A stretch of 14,723 nt of DNA, from positions 1-14,723 of the forward strand of contig JAKJBT010000041.1 in the NCBI GenBank assembly GCA_022706865.1. Reading direction: 5' to 3'. Under the pieces are notes generated by a model that made no database searches, had not been told where the DNA came from, and was given only the letters and a program-made list of their open reading frames with translations. Made by a program: the position numbers and the translations under genes. This stretch comes from Bacillota bacterium. Lineage in GTDB: Bacteria > Bacillota_A > Clostridia > Lutisporales > Lutisporaceae. This document shows positions 1 through 6,165 of this stretch, piece by piece (position 1 is the first letter of the stretch; the number at the start of each line of letters is the position of its first letter).

Positions 1-541
1 TGAACTGATCTCTTCTATGTACTATTGTGACCTTTTCCGCAAACTTAGTAAGGTATATGGCTTCCTCAACCGCCGCATCTCCGCCTCCGACAACCACAAC
101 TTCCAATTCGGCGAAGAAATCGGCATCACATGTTGCACAGTAGGATACACCTTTTCCCCTAAGCTCTGCCTCTCCGGGAATCCCCAGCATCATCGGCTGA
201 GCGCCTGTTGCAATTATAATTGTTTTTGTGCTTATTTCTTTGCCGCTTCCCAGTTTTATTTTCTTTATCTTTTCTGATGCATCAATACTTAATACTTCGT
301 CCTTCACAAGCTCGGTTCCGAAGGCTTCCGCCTGGTTTTTCATTCTTTCCATAAGCTTGGGCCCTGTCGGCATTTCAATTGAACCCGGATAATTCTCAAG
401 TTCTTCCGTGGTACCTGCCTGTCCGCCCCATTTAGCCTTTTCAATTATCATTGCACTCATCCTGGCTCTTGATGCGTACAAACCCGCAGCAAGACCTGCA
501 GGTCCTCCGCCTATTATAACAACATCATATACCTTGCTCAT
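1..541 (-). CDS. trxB: Thioredoxin reductase, N-terminal part (cut by window edge)
   Basis: NADPH-dependent flavoprotein that reduces thioredoxin; here it probably feeds electrons to glycine reductase. Only the first 180 residues are in the window; family members are about 300-320 residues, so the C-terminal part lies beyond position 1. Visible are the FAD-binding glycine motif [12 protein letters not shown] (about residues 9-20), the redox-active pair C135-A-T-C138 inside [11 protein letters not shown], and the start of the NADPH-binding fold ([14 protein letters not shown], then IVHRRDQ at the edge). The ATG at 541-539 follows an excellent AGGAGG site. It lies 14 bases after the grdX stop, so the two genes are surely one transcript under the glycine riboswitch. 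Nothing suggests a pseudogene. Confidence in the family is very high; its role in glycine reduction is inferred from grdX and the riboswitch. Confidence 0.97.
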   Translation of the reverse strand, partial: MSKVYDVVIIGGGPAGLAAGLYASRARMSAMIIEKAKWGGQAGTTEELENYPGSIEMPTGPKLMERMKNQAEAFGTELVKDEVLSIDASEKIKKIKLGSGKEISTKTIIIATGAQPMMLGIPGEAELRGKGVSYCATCDADFFAELEVVVVGGGDAAVEEAIYLTKFAEKVTIVHRRDQF

Positions 542-555
542 TTATACTCCTCCCT

Positions 556-945
556 TTACTTTGTAATACTGTCGAATGCGCTTTCAAACAGCTTCAAGTC
601 CACAAATCTAAAATCATTAAGTATGCTGTCATTCCATAACGGTGCTTTGACATCCCTCTGAAATTTCTCCGCTGAAGCTATACTGCTCTCCATGACTGTA
701 AGAGACTCGATGTCCAGAGAATCCCCTTGTGCAACAATAATGCTTCTGAACGGAGTTTCATTCGGCTTGACGCTCCCCATCAACGGATGGGTAATAAGCT
801 TTGCTCCTTTGTGCACCATATCCCTGGCCGACTTCAATACATCAATATATTCCCCATCAATAAATATTATATCCAGGTCCTTACCATACCCATCCCTTAC
901 CAGGCTGTTGTTTGTCAGAACGATAATATTTCTATCCAGTCCCAT
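556..945 (-). CDS. grdX: GrdX family protein (glycine reductase cluster)
   Basis: Small protein of unknown biochemical function found at the head of glycine/sarcosine/betaine reductase clusters. Recognised from the family pattern: an N-terminal IIVLTNNSLV strand, IDGEYIDVLKSARDMVHKGAKL, then THPLMGSVKPNETPFRSI, which resembles GrdX proteins preceding trxB. About 129 residues if the ATG at 945-943 is used, the usual length. The start is uncertain. The only ribosome binding site, GGAGGG at 951-946, touches that ATG directly. It would be ideally placed for a CTG at 939-937 giving MDRNIIVLTNN. A TTG at 957-955 has no site before it. First gene after the tandem glycine riboswitch and directly before trxB. 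Identity rests on motif recognition and context. Confidence 0.88.
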   Translation of the reverse strand: MGLDRNIIVLTNNSLVRDGYGKDLDIIFIDGEYIDVLKSARDMVHKGAKLITHPLMGSVKPNETPFRSIIVAQGDSLDIESLTVMESSIASAEKFQRDVKAPLWNDSILNDFRFVDLKLFESAFDSITK

Positions 946-984
946 CCCTCCAAGCAAATACTAAAACTACGGATATCCATTCTA

Positions 985-1023
985 TAAAAAACAAAAAGAA
1001 GTAGAGATTATGCCTCTACCTCT
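985..1023 (-). terminator. Riboswitch-controlled intrinsic terminator
   Basis: RNA arms AGAGGTAGAG (1023-1014) and CTCTACTTCT (1006-997) form a 10-pair stem with one G-U pair and a 7-base loop. A U-rich run, TTTTGTTTTTT, follows (996-986). The first bases of the 5' arm overlap the 3' strand of P1 of the second glycine aptamer (CAGAG, 1024-1020), so the two helices exclude each other. This predicts that glycine binding prevents termination and switches grdX-trxB on, as known for other tandem glycine switches with this architecture. The direction of regulation is inferred. Confidence 0.88.
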
Positions 1024-1204
1024 GTACAATACCTGAGATATTCTTTGATAGATGAGCAAAGATCTCACTTATCAAGTTGACCCTTCGGTGCTTACGCTTC
1101 CCAGAGTTGCGTCCGGTAATCGGTCCTTTTGCCTGAGAGCTTCATCGTAAAGCATCTTTTTATGATTTGCCCCTTCGGCGCCAAAACTGGTCTCTCCCGA
1201 AAAC
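1020..1204 (-). ncRNA. Tandem glycine riboswitch (two aptamers)
   Basis: Both aptamers of a classical tandem glycine riboswitch can be read on the minus strand. Aptamer 1 has GGGAGAGACC (about 1198-1189), GCGCCGAAGGGGCAA (1182-1168), and CTCAGGCAAAAGGACCG (1137-1121), closed by TCGG/CCGA (1200-1197 with 1123-1120). Aptamer 2 follows after a short linker with CTCTGGGAAGC (1106-1096), GCACCGAAGGGTCAA (1091-1077), a variable stem, and CTCAGGTATTGTACAGAG, closed by CTCTG/CAGAG (1106-1102 with 1024-1020). The aptamers sense glycine cooperatively or as a dimer in studied examples. The switch lies in the leader between a strong promoter and grdX and is followed by a competing terminator. Its use before a glycine reductase operon makes physiological sense: the pathway is made when its substrate is present. 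Confidence 0.95.
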
Positions 1205-1223
1205 CATCACTCGCAGTATTCAT
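1092..1223 (-). other. Possible 43-codon upstream ORF inside the riboswitch leader
   Basis: In the transcript leader an ATG (1223-1221) stands four bases after AGAGG (1232-1228). It opens a frame of 43 codons that ends at TAA (1094-1092). The frame runs through all of aptamer 1 and into aptamer 2. Translation would unfold the first aptamer. The codons are dictated by conserved riboswitch bases, so the open frame may be pure chance; the spacing to the ribosome binding site is short. No known peptide is recognised. Confidence 0.2.
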
Positions 1224-1291
1224 TTTTCCTCTATTCTTTATAAAATATAGAAATAATCTATATGGCTTATATTTGTTTTTATTATATTCAT

Positions 1292-1320
1292 AGTATATAA
1301 GAATTTTACTCTCTTGTCAA
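1292..1320 (-). promoter_or_regulatory. Strong housekeeping promoter of the riboswitch-grdX-trxB unit
   Basis: TTGACA (1320-1315), a 17-base spacer, then TATACT (1297-1292). The -35 is a perfect match and the -10 differs from consensus at one position. Transcription should start near 1285, leaving about 85 bases before the first aptamer and about 340 bases before grdX. The -35 box overlaps the stop codon of the DUF362 gene (1319-1317), so there is no room for a terminator between that gene and this promoter. Confidence 0.87.
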
Positions 1321-2423
1321 ATTTTTATCAGTTCATATTCCCTGCTGCCTAACCCGATTTCCTCCCCGTAAGATAACTGTCTTGTTCCGTCAATATTTCC
1401 ATATAACCCCCTGAACTTGTCTTCTCCTTTTCCATGATTGCATTTCAAGCTGCTGTTGACGTTTCCTGTCTGTTCGTTCACAAGGTCATAAGATGCGGCA
1501 TCAATTGCGACAGGGTCCTTGGAGGCAAGTATCCCTATATCAGGTACTATGTGTGCCCCGCTGAAGCCGTAGCAATCACACAGCGGAGTAATATCCATCA
1601 GTACATTAATATATCCTACATTTCCGTTTTTATTTTTTACTGCCCCATAGGCATATTCTGTCATCCTCTCAATGAATACGGGTATTTCCGTATCCCATTG
1701 GGGATATATCGCCCTTATCGGACATATGGAAATGCATTCGCCGCAGCCGATACATGTTTCCCCGATCAATGCATGCTCTCCTTCTTTTGTAATTGCAGCT
1801 ACCGGACAATACTTCAGACAGTTTTCGCATCCAACGCATTTCCGTGATACTTTCGGCCTGACCACTGAGTGCTGCTGCTGTTTCCCGGCTGCAGGGGCGC
1901 AACCCATTGCCAGGTTCTTGATTGCCCCGCCGAATCCTGCATTCTCATGTCCTTTAAAATGTGACATCACTATCATCTTGGATGCGCTTTCAATTTCCTT
2001 GGAAACCTTTACCCTGTCAAAATGCTTTTTATTTATCTCAACATCAACGGAATTTTTGCTTAATATTCCGTCTGCAATTATAATTGGGGCATTGACAACT
2101 GCATAAGCAAAGCCGTTGTATATTGCTGTCTCATAGTGATCCACTCCGTTTGCCCTTGAACCGTTATACAATGTATTGGAATCAGTCAGGAAGGGTTTTC
2201 CCCCTTTTTCTTTGATCTTATCAACTATTTGCCTCGCATAAGTAGGCCTGATATATGCTGTATTTCCTTTTTCTCCAAAATGAATCTTTACCGCTACGAT
2301 ATCATTCTGTGAAATCATATCTCCGAATCCGGCTCTGTCAAAGAGCTTTTGCAGCTTGACAAGCAAGCTCTCCTGCCCTGTCTTGGAATATACTCCTGCA
2401 AAATATACTTTAGATTTCATCAT
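1317..2423 (-). CDS. DUF362 protein with two 4Fe-4S ferredoxin motifs
   Basis: 368-residue iron-sulfur protein of unknown function. Residues about 40-180 and 260-340 match the DUF362 pattern (VAVKIHFGEKGNTAYIRP; MSHFKGHENAGFGGAIKNLAMGCAP; later KDPVAIDAASYDLVN). A dicluster ferredoxin insert provides C196, C199, C202, C206 followed by P, and C224, C227, C230, C234 followed by P, each a complete CxxCxxCxxxCP set. It is presumably a cytoplasmic electron-transfer or redox protein; no signal peptide or membrane segment is seen. The ATG at 2423 follows AGGAGCGGGT, and the upstream degV stop (2434-2432) overlaps that ribosome binding site, so the two are translated from one message. No terminator follows; the grdX promoter begins in its stop codon. 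Family call is firm; substrate and partner are unknown. Confidence 0.92.
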   Translation of the reverse strand: MMKSKVYFAGVYSKTGQESLLVKLQKLFDRAGFGDMISQNDIVAVKIHFGEKGNTAYIRPTYARQIVDKIKEKGGKPFLTDSNTLYNGSRANGVDHYETAIYNGFAYAVVNAPIIIADGILSKNSVDVEINKKHFDRVKVSKEIESASKMIVMSHFKGHENAGFGGAIKNLAMGCAPAAGKQQQHSVVRPKVSRKCVGCENCLKYCPVAAITKEGEHALIGETCIGCGECISICPIRAIYPQWDTEIPVFIERMTEYAYGAVKNKNGNVGYINVLMDITPLCDCYGFSGAHIVPDIGILASKDPVAIDAASYDLVNEQTGNVNSSLKCNHGKGEDKFRGLYGNIDGTRQLSYGEEIGLGSREYELIKI

Positions 2424-2431
2424 ACCCGCTC

Positions 2432-3271
2432 CTATACTTCAAATTGTACTGCTATGGCACCGGGGCCTCCGTGTGTGGCTATCACTGATCCGGCCTCTCC
2501 TTTTATAAACTCTTTGATATTAAACTCCTTTTTAAGCTGTTCCTCCAGAAAATCCCTGCTTTCAAGGTTCGTGATATGATTTATTCCCACTGTCCTGCCG
2601 TCTAAGGACCAGCCATTGTCTTTTATCTTATTCATCACGGTTAATATTGCCTTTTTCATTCCCCTTGACTTTTCTAACAGCTCCAGTTTCCCGTTTACTA
2701 CTGTAAGAATCGGTTTTATGCTCAATATCGAGCCTATCACCGAAGCAGGAACCGAAAGCCTTCCGCCCTTTTGGAGATACTTTAAGGTATCCAGTATGAA
2801 TATGTACTTCATCCTTTGTTTGCTTTCTTCAATTTGCTTCACTATCTCTTCCGCTTCCATGCCTTCCTCAGCCAGCCTGGCAGCTTTGATCGCCAGCAAT
2901 CCGGCACCAAGGCTGACACCCATTGTATCTATGACATGTATATCTGACCCGTCCATCTGTTCCTTTGCTATTACCGCCGAATTATGTGTACCGCTGAGTT
3001 GTGAAGAGGCGTGAATGGAAATTACCTTATTTCCCAGGGCTGTTTCCTCCCTGTAGGCCTTGAGAAAATCTCCCGGTGTTACTTGCGATGTTGTAGGCAG
3101 AACCTCTGCCTCTTCCAGCTTTTTCAAAAACTCTTCCAGTGTCAAATCTATACCATCGATATATGAGGTATTGCCAAAATTCACCTTCAAGGGCATCACC
3201 CTTATACCGTATCTGTCAGCATAATCCTTTGGAACATCACATATTGAATCTGTTATAATCTTTATACCCAT
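2432..3271 (-). CDS. DegV family fatty-acid-binding protein (first copy)
   Basis: 279-residue DegV/FakB-type protein that binds a single fatty acid. In studied bacteria such proteins present exogenous fatty acids to the FakA kinase, giving acyl-phosphate for phospholipid synthesis. Visible family features are TDSICD (7-12), PTTSQ (59-63), SSQLSGT (89-95), LQKGGRLS (166-173), SIKPIL (184-189) and the C-terminal GSVIATHGGPGAIAV with H267. Length is normal. The ATG at 3271 has GGAGG seven bases before it. It sits between trmL (23-base gap) and the DUF362 gene (8-base gap) in the cheX-trmL-degV-DUF362 operon. No fakA is in the window. Which acyl chain it prefers cannot be told. Confidence 0.93.
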   Translation of the reverse strand: MGIKIITDSICDVPKDYADRYGIRVMPLKVNFGNTSYIDGIDLTLEEFLKKLEEAEVLPTTSQVTPGDFLKAYREETALGNKVISIHASSQLSGTHNSAVIAKEQMDGSDIHVIDTMGVSLGAGLLAIKAARLAEEGMEAEEIVKQIEESKQRMKYIFILDTLKYLQKGGRLSVPASVIGSILSIKPILTVVNGKLELLEKSRGMKKAILTVMNKIKDNGWSLDGRTVGINHITNLESRDFLEEQLKKEFNIKEFIKGEAGSVIATHGGPGAIAVQFEV

Positions 3272-3294
3272 AAATATTCCTCCATGCAGAAAAA

Positions 3295-3759
3295 TTAATG
3301 CATACCCGGAAACCCTATCTGCCTTAATGCCTCATAAGCAACAATTGCTACCGAGTTTGCAAGATTCAGTGAGCGGGCATCATTTATCATAGGTACTCTT
3401 ATGCAGAATTCCTTATTCTCTTCAAGAAGAAGCTTCGGCAAGCCTGCAGTTTCTTTGCCGAAGACTAAAAAACAGTTTTCCTTATATACTGCTTCTGTAT
3501 ACGTTTTCTTTGCTTTTGTTGTTGAATAAAAGAACGATCCATCAGGATATAGGCTCTTAAGCTCTGCGAATGAATCATAATAATAAATATCCACCATGCT
3601 CCAATAGTCCAACCCTGCTCTTTTCAGATGCTTATCGTCCACCGAAAATCCCAGTGGCCTGACAAGATGAAGCCGGCTTCCCGTGGCTGCACAGGTCCTT
3701 GCAATATTCCCAGTATTCTGAGGAATCTCAGGCTCTACCAATACAATATTCAAACTCAA
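3295..3759 (-). CDS. trmL: tRNA (cytidine/uridine-34 2'-O)-methyltransferase
   Basis: 154-residue SPOUT (trefoil-knot) methyltransferase of the TrmL/YibK/CspR family. It uses S-adenosylmethionine to methylate the ribose of the wobble base in tRNA-Leu isoacceptors. Motifs seen are VEPEIPQNTGNIARTCA near the N terminus, HLVRPLGF, FGKETAGLP, and the knot-forming RVPMINDARSLNLANSVAIVAYEALRQ-type C-terminal region. Length is standard. The start is a TTG at 3759-3757, eight bases after GGGAG; no better ATG exists. It follows cheX by 21 bases. A Leu tRNA gene also occurs in the window, but there is no sign that this is more than coincidence. Confidence 0.95.
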   Translation of the reverse strand: MSLNIVLVEPEIPQNTGNIARTCAATGSRLHLVRPLGFSVDDKHLKRAGLDYWSMVDIYYYDSFAELKSLYPDGSFFYSTTKAKKTYTEAVYKENCFLVFGKETAGLPKLLLEENKEFCIRVPMINDARSLNLANSVAIVAYEALRQIGFPGMH

Positions 3760-3780
3760 GCTAACAACTCCCGTAAGTAA

Positions 3781-4248
3781 TTAATACTCCGTTAATGCAA
3801 CATCTATTTCGATTTTCCCCAGTTTCTCCAACAGCAGGGGTATGCATATGGTCTTCAATCCCCTTGTTGAAAGGGCCATATCCTTTCCCACCAATACCGT
3901 CGGAGGCGTAATGTCAATCTTTATTCCATTGTTAAAAAACTCTGTTGATACATTACCCATAATCATATTTCCAAGTTCGGCAATTGCACTCTTAGCCATA
4001 TCATCCAATTCCTTGACTTCGGTTCCGAACATCATGGTTGAAGCAATGTTGCATGCCGTAATATTATTCATGCTGAAAAAAACCTGCCCCTTTATTTCTC
4101 CTGCTACACCTATGATTATTACAACATTATCAGAAGCAAAGGTCGAGTTTTTTATAAATACCTTCCCCCGTGAAGCTGTTTCATTGCATACCATTTTCAT
4201 TAGATTGACTGATACACTGATAAAAGGATTAATATATTCTACGTTCAA
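3781..4248 (-). CDS. cheX: CheX-like chemotaxis phosphatase (CheC/CheX/FliY family)
   Basis: 155-residue cytoplasmic protein matching CheX, which dephosphorylates CheY-P in chemotaxis. The N terminus MNVEYINPFI is typical. The catalytic helix has E91 and N94 in SAIAELGNMIMGN, the ExxN pair of this phosphatase family, and a GQVFFSM strand lies upstream. Only one such helix is present, as in CheX rather than CheC. The start chosen is TTG at 4248-4246, seven bases after GGAGG (4260-4256). A TTG further upstream at 4263 overlaps the ribosome binding site and would add five atypical residues. It is the first gene of the cheX-trmL-degV-DUF362 operon, with no other chemotaxis genes nearby. It could also serve a non-chemotaxis response regulator. 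Confidence 0.88.
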   Translation of the reverse strand: MNVEYINPFISVSVNLMKMVCNETASRGKVFIKNSTFASDNVVIIIGVAGEIKGQVFFSMNNITACNIASTMMFGTEVKELDDMAKSAIAELGNMIMGNVSTEFFNNGIKIDITPPTVLVGKDMALSTRGLKTICIPLLLEKLGKIEIDVALTEY

Positions 4249-4297
4249 ATCTGCATCCTCCAAATATGTTCAACTTGGCTACTTGGCTATATAATAT

Positions 4298-4326
4298 ATA
4301 ATACCTTATTATTTCTTCATTGCCAA
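4298..4326 (-). promoter_or_regulatory. Promoter of the cheX-trmL-degV-DUF362 operon
   Basis: TTGGCA (4326-4321), a 17-base spacer, then TATTAT (4303-4298); each box has one mismatch to the housekeeping consensus. The likely start is near 4290, giving a leader of about 40 bases. Just inside the transcript lies a tandem direct repeat, AGCCAAGT twice (4288-4273). Confidence 0.75.
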
Positions 4327-4337
4327 TAATTAAAGGT

Positions 4338-4379
4338 CAAAAAAGGAAAGAAACTGCCGGAAATCAAACCGGCAGTTTC
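4338..4379 (-). terminator. Strong intrinsic terminator after the nucleotidase gene
   Basis: Perfect 11-base-pair stem, GAAACTGCCGG (4379-4369) with CCGGCAGTTTC (4360-4350), an 8-base loop, and the U-rich run TTTCCTTTTTTG (4349-4338). It begins about ten bases after the nucleotidase stop codon and insulates it from the cheX promoter immediately downstream. Confidence 0.93.
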
Positions 4380-4388
4380 ATATTATGC

Positions 4389-6071
4389 TTAGAACTCAGG
4401 AATCAACAGCCTCTGACCGGGATAAATCCTGTTCGCATCTTTCAACTTGTTGTACTCAGCCAGTTTTTCATATGTCAATCCGAATTTCTCAGCTATTTTC
4501 CAAAGAACATCTCCAAGCTTCACCTCGTACTCAACAGCCGCCTGGGCTTTCTTTTCCTCCGCCAGCACCCTTCCGTCAACCTTGATATTGGCTGTACCGT
4601 AATTGGCTATGTATTCCATTACAATCTCATCCAAACCGGGCAGTTCTGTTATAACAGGGCCCGGTGCAAACATTGTATAATTATCTCCTCCGACTGCCAT
4701 AAAGTCATTGGTTGCAAGCAGGTATTCCGCATTGGGATCCAGAGCCTTACCTCCTATTTCCGCTTTTGTTATCCTGCTTCCTGCAGCAGCCGCCGGATCA
4801 AATGCAAATCTTATCCCTGCAACATGAGGGAATCCTCCGTTAGGAGCAGGATACTGCGATACGCCATGCTCAAGGGCTGCAACGATATCAGATCCCTTAA
4901 TTTTCTTTACTACTACATAGTTTCCGAAGGGCAGCACAGTGATTACTTCCCCCTTGGTTATGTCTCCCACATCTATTGAGGCTCTGATCCCGCCGCCATT
5001 TGTGATTACCGCATCCGCGCCTGTTGCTTTCAGTATTGCTTCAGTTATGAGATTGCCAAGGTTTGTTTCTCTCGTCCTGACATTATCCCTTACGCCATCA
5101 AGTTCGATTTCTGTCCTGCCTATTACCTCTGATGTTATCACGCTCTGCTCTGCCTTAATCCCTTCGATAGCCTGAAGTACTTCAGCATCTTCAGTCAATT
5201 GCTCCGTTTCCTCTATTGCAATAAGTGAAGACTTCGCAGCTGTTACCTTGCCGTTCTCACAGACCAATTCAACAATACCGAAATTTTTGTCATATTCACC
5301 GGTCTGTACTATGAGCGTATCGCCGACCTTCAGGCCTTCCGGCAGAACCGTATGGCTGTGCCCGTCAATAATAAGGTCAATACCGGCAACCTTTTCAGCT
5401 ACAAGCTTGCTTGTATATTCAGAGGACTCATCCAATCCAAGATGTGCAAGAGCGATAATAATATCAGCTTTTCCTTCCAGTTCCTTAACCATTCTTCCTG
5501 CCGCGGCTGTCGGGTCTTCAAAAGTCAAGCCTTTTACATTATTCGGGTTTGTCTTGTATGTAGTTTCCGGAGTGGCCAGGCCGAATATGCCTACCTTAAC
5601 CCCCTTAAGCTCCTTAATAATATAAGGGGACAGAAAAGCGCTGCCGTCCGCCTTGATAATATTAGCAGCAATTATAGGGAAGTTTGTTATTTTGCTAAGT
5701 TCAAGAAGCCTTTCCTGCCCGTAATTGAAGTCATGGTTTCCCGGGACCATGGCATCGTACTTCATTATATTCATGACTTCGGCAACACTTTCACCCTTGA
5801 CAATTGTGGAAATAGTCTGCCCATGGAATGTATCTCCTGCATCAAGTACCAGGACATTCTCATTAGAGCCTCTTATCTCCTTAACCTTGGATGCAATCTT
5901 TGCAAAACCGATTTCACTGCTGCTGGAAAGCAACCTGGAGTGTGTGTCGTTGGTATGTATTATTGTTATGTTTACACTCTCATCCGCCCATACGCCGCCC
6001 ATAGGAAGAAGCATAGCAAGAATCATCACAATAGTAAGCAGCCAGCTTATTCTTTTGAAAGACCTGTTCAT
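4389..6071 (-). CDS. Exported 5'-nucleotidase/UshA-family phosphoesterase with C-terminal LysM
   Basis: 560-residue two-domain metallophosphoesterase, likely releasing phosphate from extracellular nucleotides or related phosphoesters. Residues 1-29 form a signal peptide (MNRSFKR, a hydrophobic stretch, cleavage after GVWA). Metal-binding motifs are HTNDTH (39-44), DAGDTFHG, GNHDFNYG, HLGLDES and DGHSHT. The C-terminal substrate domain has TNGGGIRASIDVGDITKGE and ATNDFMAVGGDNYTMF. The last ~48 residues are a LysM repeat (YEVKLGDVLWKIAEKFGLTY to GQRLLIPEF), which should bind peptidoglycan and hold the enzyme in the wall. The start chosen is ATG 6071-6069, seven bases after GGGGG. An ATG two codons earlier is possible; longer versions would spoil the signal peptide. 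Substrate specificity cannot be read from the sequence. Confidence 0.93.
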   Translation of the reverse strand: MNRSFKRISWLLTIVMILAMLLPMGGVWADESVNITIIHTNDTHSRLLSSSSEIGFAKIASKVKEIRGSNENVLVLDAGDTFHGQTISTIVKGESVAEVMNIMKYDAMVPGNHDFNYGQERLLELSKITNFPIIAANIIKADGSAFLSPYIIKELKGVKVGIFGLATPETTYKTNPNNVKGLTFEDPTAAAGRMVKELEGKADIIIALAHLGLDESSEYTSKLVAEKVAGIDLIIDGHSHTVLPEGLKVGDTLIVQTGEYDKNFGIVELVCENGKVTAAKSSLIAIEETEQLTEDAEVLQAIEGIKAEQSVITSEVIGRTEIELDGVRDNVRTRETNLGNLITEAILKATGADAVITNGGGIRASIDVGDITKGEVITVLPFGNYVVVKKIKGSDIVAALEHGVSQYPAPNGGFPHVAGIRFAFDPAAAAGSRITKAEIGGKALDPNAEYLLATNDFMAVGGDNYTMFAPGPVITELPGLDEIVMEYIANYGTANIKVDGRVLAEEKKAQAAVEYEVKLGDVLWKIAEKFGLTYEKLAEYNKLKDANRIYPGQRLLIPEF

Positions 6072-6098
6072 AATCATACCCCCACAATAATTATTTGC

Positions 6099-6161
6099 AT
6101 GTACCATAATTTGTACATACATGTATACATTTCAATTATATCATAAATTTGTAATTTTAAT
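6099..6161 (-). promoter_or_regulatory. Probable promoter and palindromic leader of the nucleotidase gene
   Basis: A perfect -10, TATAAT (6140-6135), lies after spl. The -35 is poor: TTGTAT at 19 bases or TATTAA at 17. The start region holds a perfect 10-base palindrome, ATGTATACAT (6130-6121). Just downstream is a spaced inverted repeat, ATGTAC - 8 bases - GTACAT (6118-6099). Either could be a regulator site. No intrinsic terminator separates this from spl, so read-through is also possible. Confidence 0.5.
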
Positions 6162-6165
6162 ACAA

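Noticed and set aside
5352..6146. 264-codon open frame on the plus strand opposite the nucleotidase gene
   Set aside because: It lies wholly antisense to a clear enzyme gene, lacks a convincing ribosome binding site, and its product looks like no known family. Other plus-strand frames (such as 4320-4979 and 6571-7122) were rejected for the same reasons.
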